Of a stretch of 64,000 nucleotides of DNA, positions 60,215 through 64,000 are shown one piece after another (position 1 is the first letter of the stretch; every line of letters starts with the position of its first letter). The stretch is from Uranotaenia lowii. Its lineage: Eukaryota > Arthropoda > Insecta > Diptera > Culicidae. The notes under the pieces were generated by a model that was given only the letters and a program-made list of their open reading frames with translations, was not told the DNA's origin and ran no database searches. The stretch spans positions 330,975,920 to 331,039,919 of the forward strand of contig NC_073692.1 of assembly GCF_029784155.1 (NCBI RefSeq), given 5' to 3'. The translations under genes were made by a program, and so were the position numbers.

Positions 60215-61422
60215 AAGCCCGGTTTACAGTTCCTGTGAACTCGGACGCGAACGTGAACGTGAACTCACCACAGTGAAAAAATATTCCGCAGTGAACTGTC
60301 AAATCGGTCAAATCGGTCAAATCTTCAAAATTAGCCAGAGGTTTGTTCAATGACAGGTAGAAATATGGTTTCGACCGGTAAATGACAGATCATTCAACCA
60401 ATGTTCTGATCGATACTAGTCGAATCGGTGCTCAAATTTAAATTCAAATTTCTCAAAAAAAAAAAATATAAAAAAACATATTGTTCTTCTTCAAAACATA
60501 TTCAGCTTTGAAAAAGATAAGAAAATAATCCAAAAATCCTTATTTATGAATACAATGAATTTAAATTTAAATTATGAATTTAAAGTACTCTCAAAAAGTA
60601 TTTATCAATGAAGGAGTAACGAGCTATAGCGATTTGTTTATTTTGAAAAGGTTATTGAAAGGACGTTATTATATTTTCCAATTATTTCCATACCTTTTCT
60701 AAAGCACATATTTGAACAAAGCGGAATCCAGGTTTTTTTTAAATTTCATTATGGACCCTGGCCATTCGATGATCCTCATTTACATTTATTTGTTGAGAAA
60801 CTCTTCCAACAGGTACATTTATTCGTCAAGAAACTCTTCCAACAGGTGCAATTAAATTATGCCCAAGCGGATTTTCAATTAAAAAAAAAATATCGTATAC
60901 GTTCATTTCAAACTCGTAGTATTTTAGGCTAAAGAAACTATAGTAAACAAAGAAGCGCAATCTGATCCTTTTCGAAATAATGTGCTTGCAACCCTGCTGT
61001 AGGTCTGCCTTTGTTTACTATAGGCTCGTTATTTTAGGCCTTTAATTGCCTCTAAATGTGCTTGCAATTTAAAAACTAATTTTTATGGAGCAAAATTTTT
61101 TCCGTCATCGGTGAAAAATGTTTTCAGAATGCACATTGCCATTCGCTTGTTCGTTTTCCGTTTTCACGTTCGCTCAGTGCGTCTACACTTCGAGCGGAAT
61201 GGCAGTGAACGCGGAAAAAATATTCCGCAGTGAAAATCGGGGGAATTGAAATAAAACCAATTTTAAGGGGTTTTGAACAAGGGAATCAGTTCAAAAACCA
61301 TCTTCCAACCATTCCGCATCTATTCCATCTAGTTTCGCAGCCATGAAATGCAGCATAGTCGAGTTTTTGAAGAATATAAGTTTTACCATTTTCACGTTCG
61401 AAAGAACTGTAAATGCACCTTT
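60215..61422. mobile_element. Long MITE with subterminal direct repeats
   Basis: Imperfect inverted ends AAGCCCGGTTTACAGTTC and AAGGTGCATTTACAGTTC bound 1208 bp. AAAAAATATTCCGCAGTGAA occurs near both ends (about 60276 and 61217). GTGAACGTGAACTC and GTTTTCACGTTCGCTC are subterminal. No target duplication was clear. A smaller inverted pair, CTATAGTAAACAAAG (60938-60952) and its complement (61009-61023), lies inside as a possible nested element. Confidence 0.6.
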
Positions 61423-63489
61423 ATGTTGAAATTCACCTCAAAAAGTGGCGGTTTTGGTCGATAAAAAATTTTAATCCTAATTTTCATTTAAAGTTTAAAA
61501 TATTGTCTTAAAAAATTAAGAAGATAAGTTACTTCAAAATTATAAACACAAAGACAGATAAAACACAAGAATTAAACATTTTACGTTCATGAAGATTATA
61601 CAATTTGCCCCAAATAAATTGTTAGGACGCAAATTACTCTCAGAAGTTTAAAGCCGTTAAAATTTGCAATTATCACATGGAATATCAAAAATGTATTAAA
61701 GTTTTAAAAAAGCGATATGATGCAACGCTGAAACGGATTAATTTATTTACGGGAAGCTCCAAATTTGTTACTTTTGTTAAAAAAAATAAAAACAACACTT
61801 TTATGTTCAATAATATCATTTATTTTTTTCACTTATTTTTTACATTTTCAATAGTGAAACAGAGAGTGGAGGAAAATGGCATTTTAGTAGGTTCTGCTAT
61901 TGTGTTCTTTTGTTTTTGTTTTTTGTTCTTCAAGTTGACTTATTTCGCGCTCGGAATAATCACTTTTTACAAAAGGAAAACATTGCACTCACTCTTTTAT
62001 CCTTTGAGGGGGAGGGTAAACGTATAATATCGTTTGTTTATTTTTTTTTTTTAATTTTTGTTCGTATTGCCATATGAAGAATAAACAGTAGCTTCAGAGT
62101 ACAAAGTTTGTGAAATTTCGTTTCGGAGAAAAGTTTTGAGTCGTCATAAAAATAAATCTTCATTTGGTGCTGGATTCAGATTTTCTTACTTGTAATATTG
62201 TTTTTGTTTTTCTTGTTTTTAAATTCCTTATATTGTTCGACAGCATATTGGCAAAATAAATTTGTTTGTAAAAAATCTTTGTATTTAAAAAAAAAACATT
62301 TAAGAAAACAAATAAGATTCTAAAAGTGGAGCAAAACTGCATTGTAGGTTAAAATGTTCGCGTCCTGGGAATTTTATATAACACTGCTTGTGCAGCTTAG
62401 TGTTCGTATTTAGTCTTCTTTTATGCAGGAAGTGTATAAGGATTTTCTGTTCAGGATTCTTTAACATAGCTTTTCCCATTTCCTCACTGTATAGCTTCTT
62501 TGCAAGAGATGTCGTTCCAGTAGATTTACTACCCTATCAAAGAACGACATTCATTGTCTACAGTTGTATTCTGAATAAATCTATCCTCTACTTTAGACTT
62601 TTTATTTGTTTTCCATATTATTATTACAACATACACTAATGAGTTCCAATATTCTTACTTTTTGTCTAGTTTTTCATCTATTATGCTTCCTCAGATTCGT
62701 TTTTTTTACTTATAACGTTAATATTAGTTGCCGTTTGAAAACAGTGTTTAAATCTTTACTCTTTGCATCAACCAATGTAGTCGTAATTTTTTTTTAGTAT
62801 AATATAAACTTTACCAACTTTATTTATAAGGTTTTATGCTTGAATCGTTATAACTGGATGTTGTTTAAATTTGGATTAACCACTTCTTCGTCAATCAGGT
62901 TTCAATTCTACGAATACCTTTTTTCCTGTTCGTACACTTTTTGGTTTGGTAAATTTACAAAATTTCATCAACCATTATCATTTGAAACAAATTACCGGAA
63001 ACTGTCCAAAAGAACACGACGGAGATTACGGAAACTCAGTGACAAATGACACGAAGCATATAAACCAACTATTTATTGGTGCAACTAACTGAAATCAGGA
63101 CTATGCTACTGCGCTTAGATGTAATTAGTTATCGATTTAATAGATTTTTCAATCCGACACAAACGTGGGTTGTTAGCACACATACAGAAATGTAAAAGAT
63201 AAAACGTAAAATATATCATCAATGTTACAAGAACGCGAACACACTCATTGTCGCTATATCTCCGGAATTGCTCGGTTCCTGATGGTGGTTTTTTTTTGTT
63301 TGTTAGGTCAAAAGTTTGCTTTTGTCATTGTTACTGCTACTGATCGAGCCGTGAAGATGTTTTTCTGAATATTTCCGCCATTGGATCACTAGGGATTTCG
63401 ATTGCTACTGCTGCTGGTGTCAAACCAGACGCGAGGGGTGCTATTGTGGCTTTATCGGAATTACTAGCACTATCTAATAGAAGCTATTC
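61423..63489. other. AT-rich intergenic sequence and probable DESI2 3' UTR
   Basis: No host exon was recognised. On the minus strand several AATAAA words follow the DESI2 stop, so part of this stretch is likely its 3' UTR. The short frames here are AT-rich and not supported. Confidence 0.4.
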
Positions 63490-64000
63490 TCAAAACGGGC
63501 TGGTGTCCGAGTCACGATCTTGTATGGCTGATATTGATTGTTGTAAGGCATTCGGGGTCAACCATTCCCTGGAAAAAATGAAAATTTTGTTTAAAAAACA
63601 TTCAAATGAAACGTTAAAATGGATCCACATACTTCGGTAGGCAGCGTTGCAGGAAGGGTACACACGAACTGAAATGGGCTAAGCGATTCACCCAACTTGG
63701 TATCTCTTGTCCACAGAGAATCTGAAACGATAAACCAATTGTTAGCACCATACACGTTTCTGACTCTATTTTTATTTTTCAAAACAAACCTGTGTGAGCG
63801 CTCCCGAGAAGTGATTGCAGTTGTTGTTCATCAGATGGTACCGATCGCCACGGAACTGGTTCCCCAGTTCTTCCACGATCCGGCGCACTTCCTCTTCGGT
63901 GAAATCTGTGCAGCCTATCTGAATACTTTGTCTGTGGATGGAGATTTAAAATTGCTTCATAGGAAGCAGAAGATAAACTTGGGGTTGAGGTCACTTACCG
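63490..64000 (-). CDS. DESI2: DESI2-type PPPDE peptidase, C-terminal half, partial
   Basis: Minus-strand exons are 64000-63999 (two bases, cut by the window), 63931-63790, 63721-63633 and 63568-63490, all with GT-AG introns and consistent phase. The joined product reads [59 protein letters not shown], then [25 protein letters not shown] carries the active-site Cys of the PPPDE (DUF862) fold; the partner His lies upstream, outside the window. DESI1/DESI2 proteins are cytoplasmic cysteine peptidases reported to remove SUMO or ubiquitin. The PFLQxCLPKEWLTP segment is typical of DESI2 rather than DESI1. The C-terminus is shorter than in vertebrates. The gene reads towards Eaf on the same strand. 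Confidence 0.9.

Noticed and set aside
61677..62027. 116-codon frame with hydrophobic runs
   Set aside because: Phe/Lys/Ile-rich product typical of AT-rich chance frames; no conserved motif.

Overview
The window looks like nuclear DNA from a dipteran, most likely a mosquito. The reasons are AT-rich intergenic sequence, spliceosomal introns of several kb, three genes with close fly and mosquito relatives, and a mosquito-style transposon load: Tc1/mariner relatives ending in a C-x-PELRP or C-PQFR type motif, tRNA-derived SINEs, TTAA-type MITEs, Helitrons and Jockey-like LINEs. No bacterial or organellar sequence is seen.

Three host genes can be assembled exon by exon. (1) 12185-22444, plus strand: a secreted or GPI-anchored immunoglobulin-superfamily protein with three Ig domains and one FN3 domain, 496 residues in six coding exons, best matched to Drosophila Wrapper. 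(2) 43061-58869, minus strand: Eaf, the ELL-associated transcription elongation factor, 425 residues in six coding exons, with introns of 8.2 kb and 6.1 kb. (3) 63490-64000, minus strand: the 3' half of a DESI2-type PPPDE (DeSI/deubiquitinase) peptidase, cut by the window end. They do not form an obvious pathway. Eaf and DESI2 lie in tandem on the minus strand about 4 kb apart, and the Wrapper-like gene is convergent with Eaf.

The rest is almost all mobile DNA, much of it nested. 1-3282 is a frameshifted Jockey-like LINE inserted in an old piggyBac-type MITE. 4445-5180 is a solo LTR with a 5-bp target duplication. 5937-6141 is a foldback element. 6787-7957 is a dead Tc1/mariner copy. 8722-10035 is a TIR element containing an mRNA-like spliced-looking unit, followed directly by a MITE (10042-10528) with a 9-bp target duplication. 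10780-11744 holds three successive Helitron 3' ends. Intron 2 of the Wrapper-like gene holds a hAT-like element placed between two inverted copies of another repeat.

26418-38740 is a tandem Helitron array. It carries a 150-bp minisatellite and has been invaded by a piggyBac-like MITE, a Tc1-like element with TIRs inside TIRs, and a tRNA-SINE that is itself split by a 2.5-kb hAT-like element. 38750-42990 holds GC-richer unresolved sequence, a transposase remnant and a second full-length piggyBac-like MITE. The Eaf introns hold LINE remnants, a GC-rich 24-31 bp minisatellite, a SINE, three MITEs, a foldback hairpin and a degenerate satellite-like repeat.
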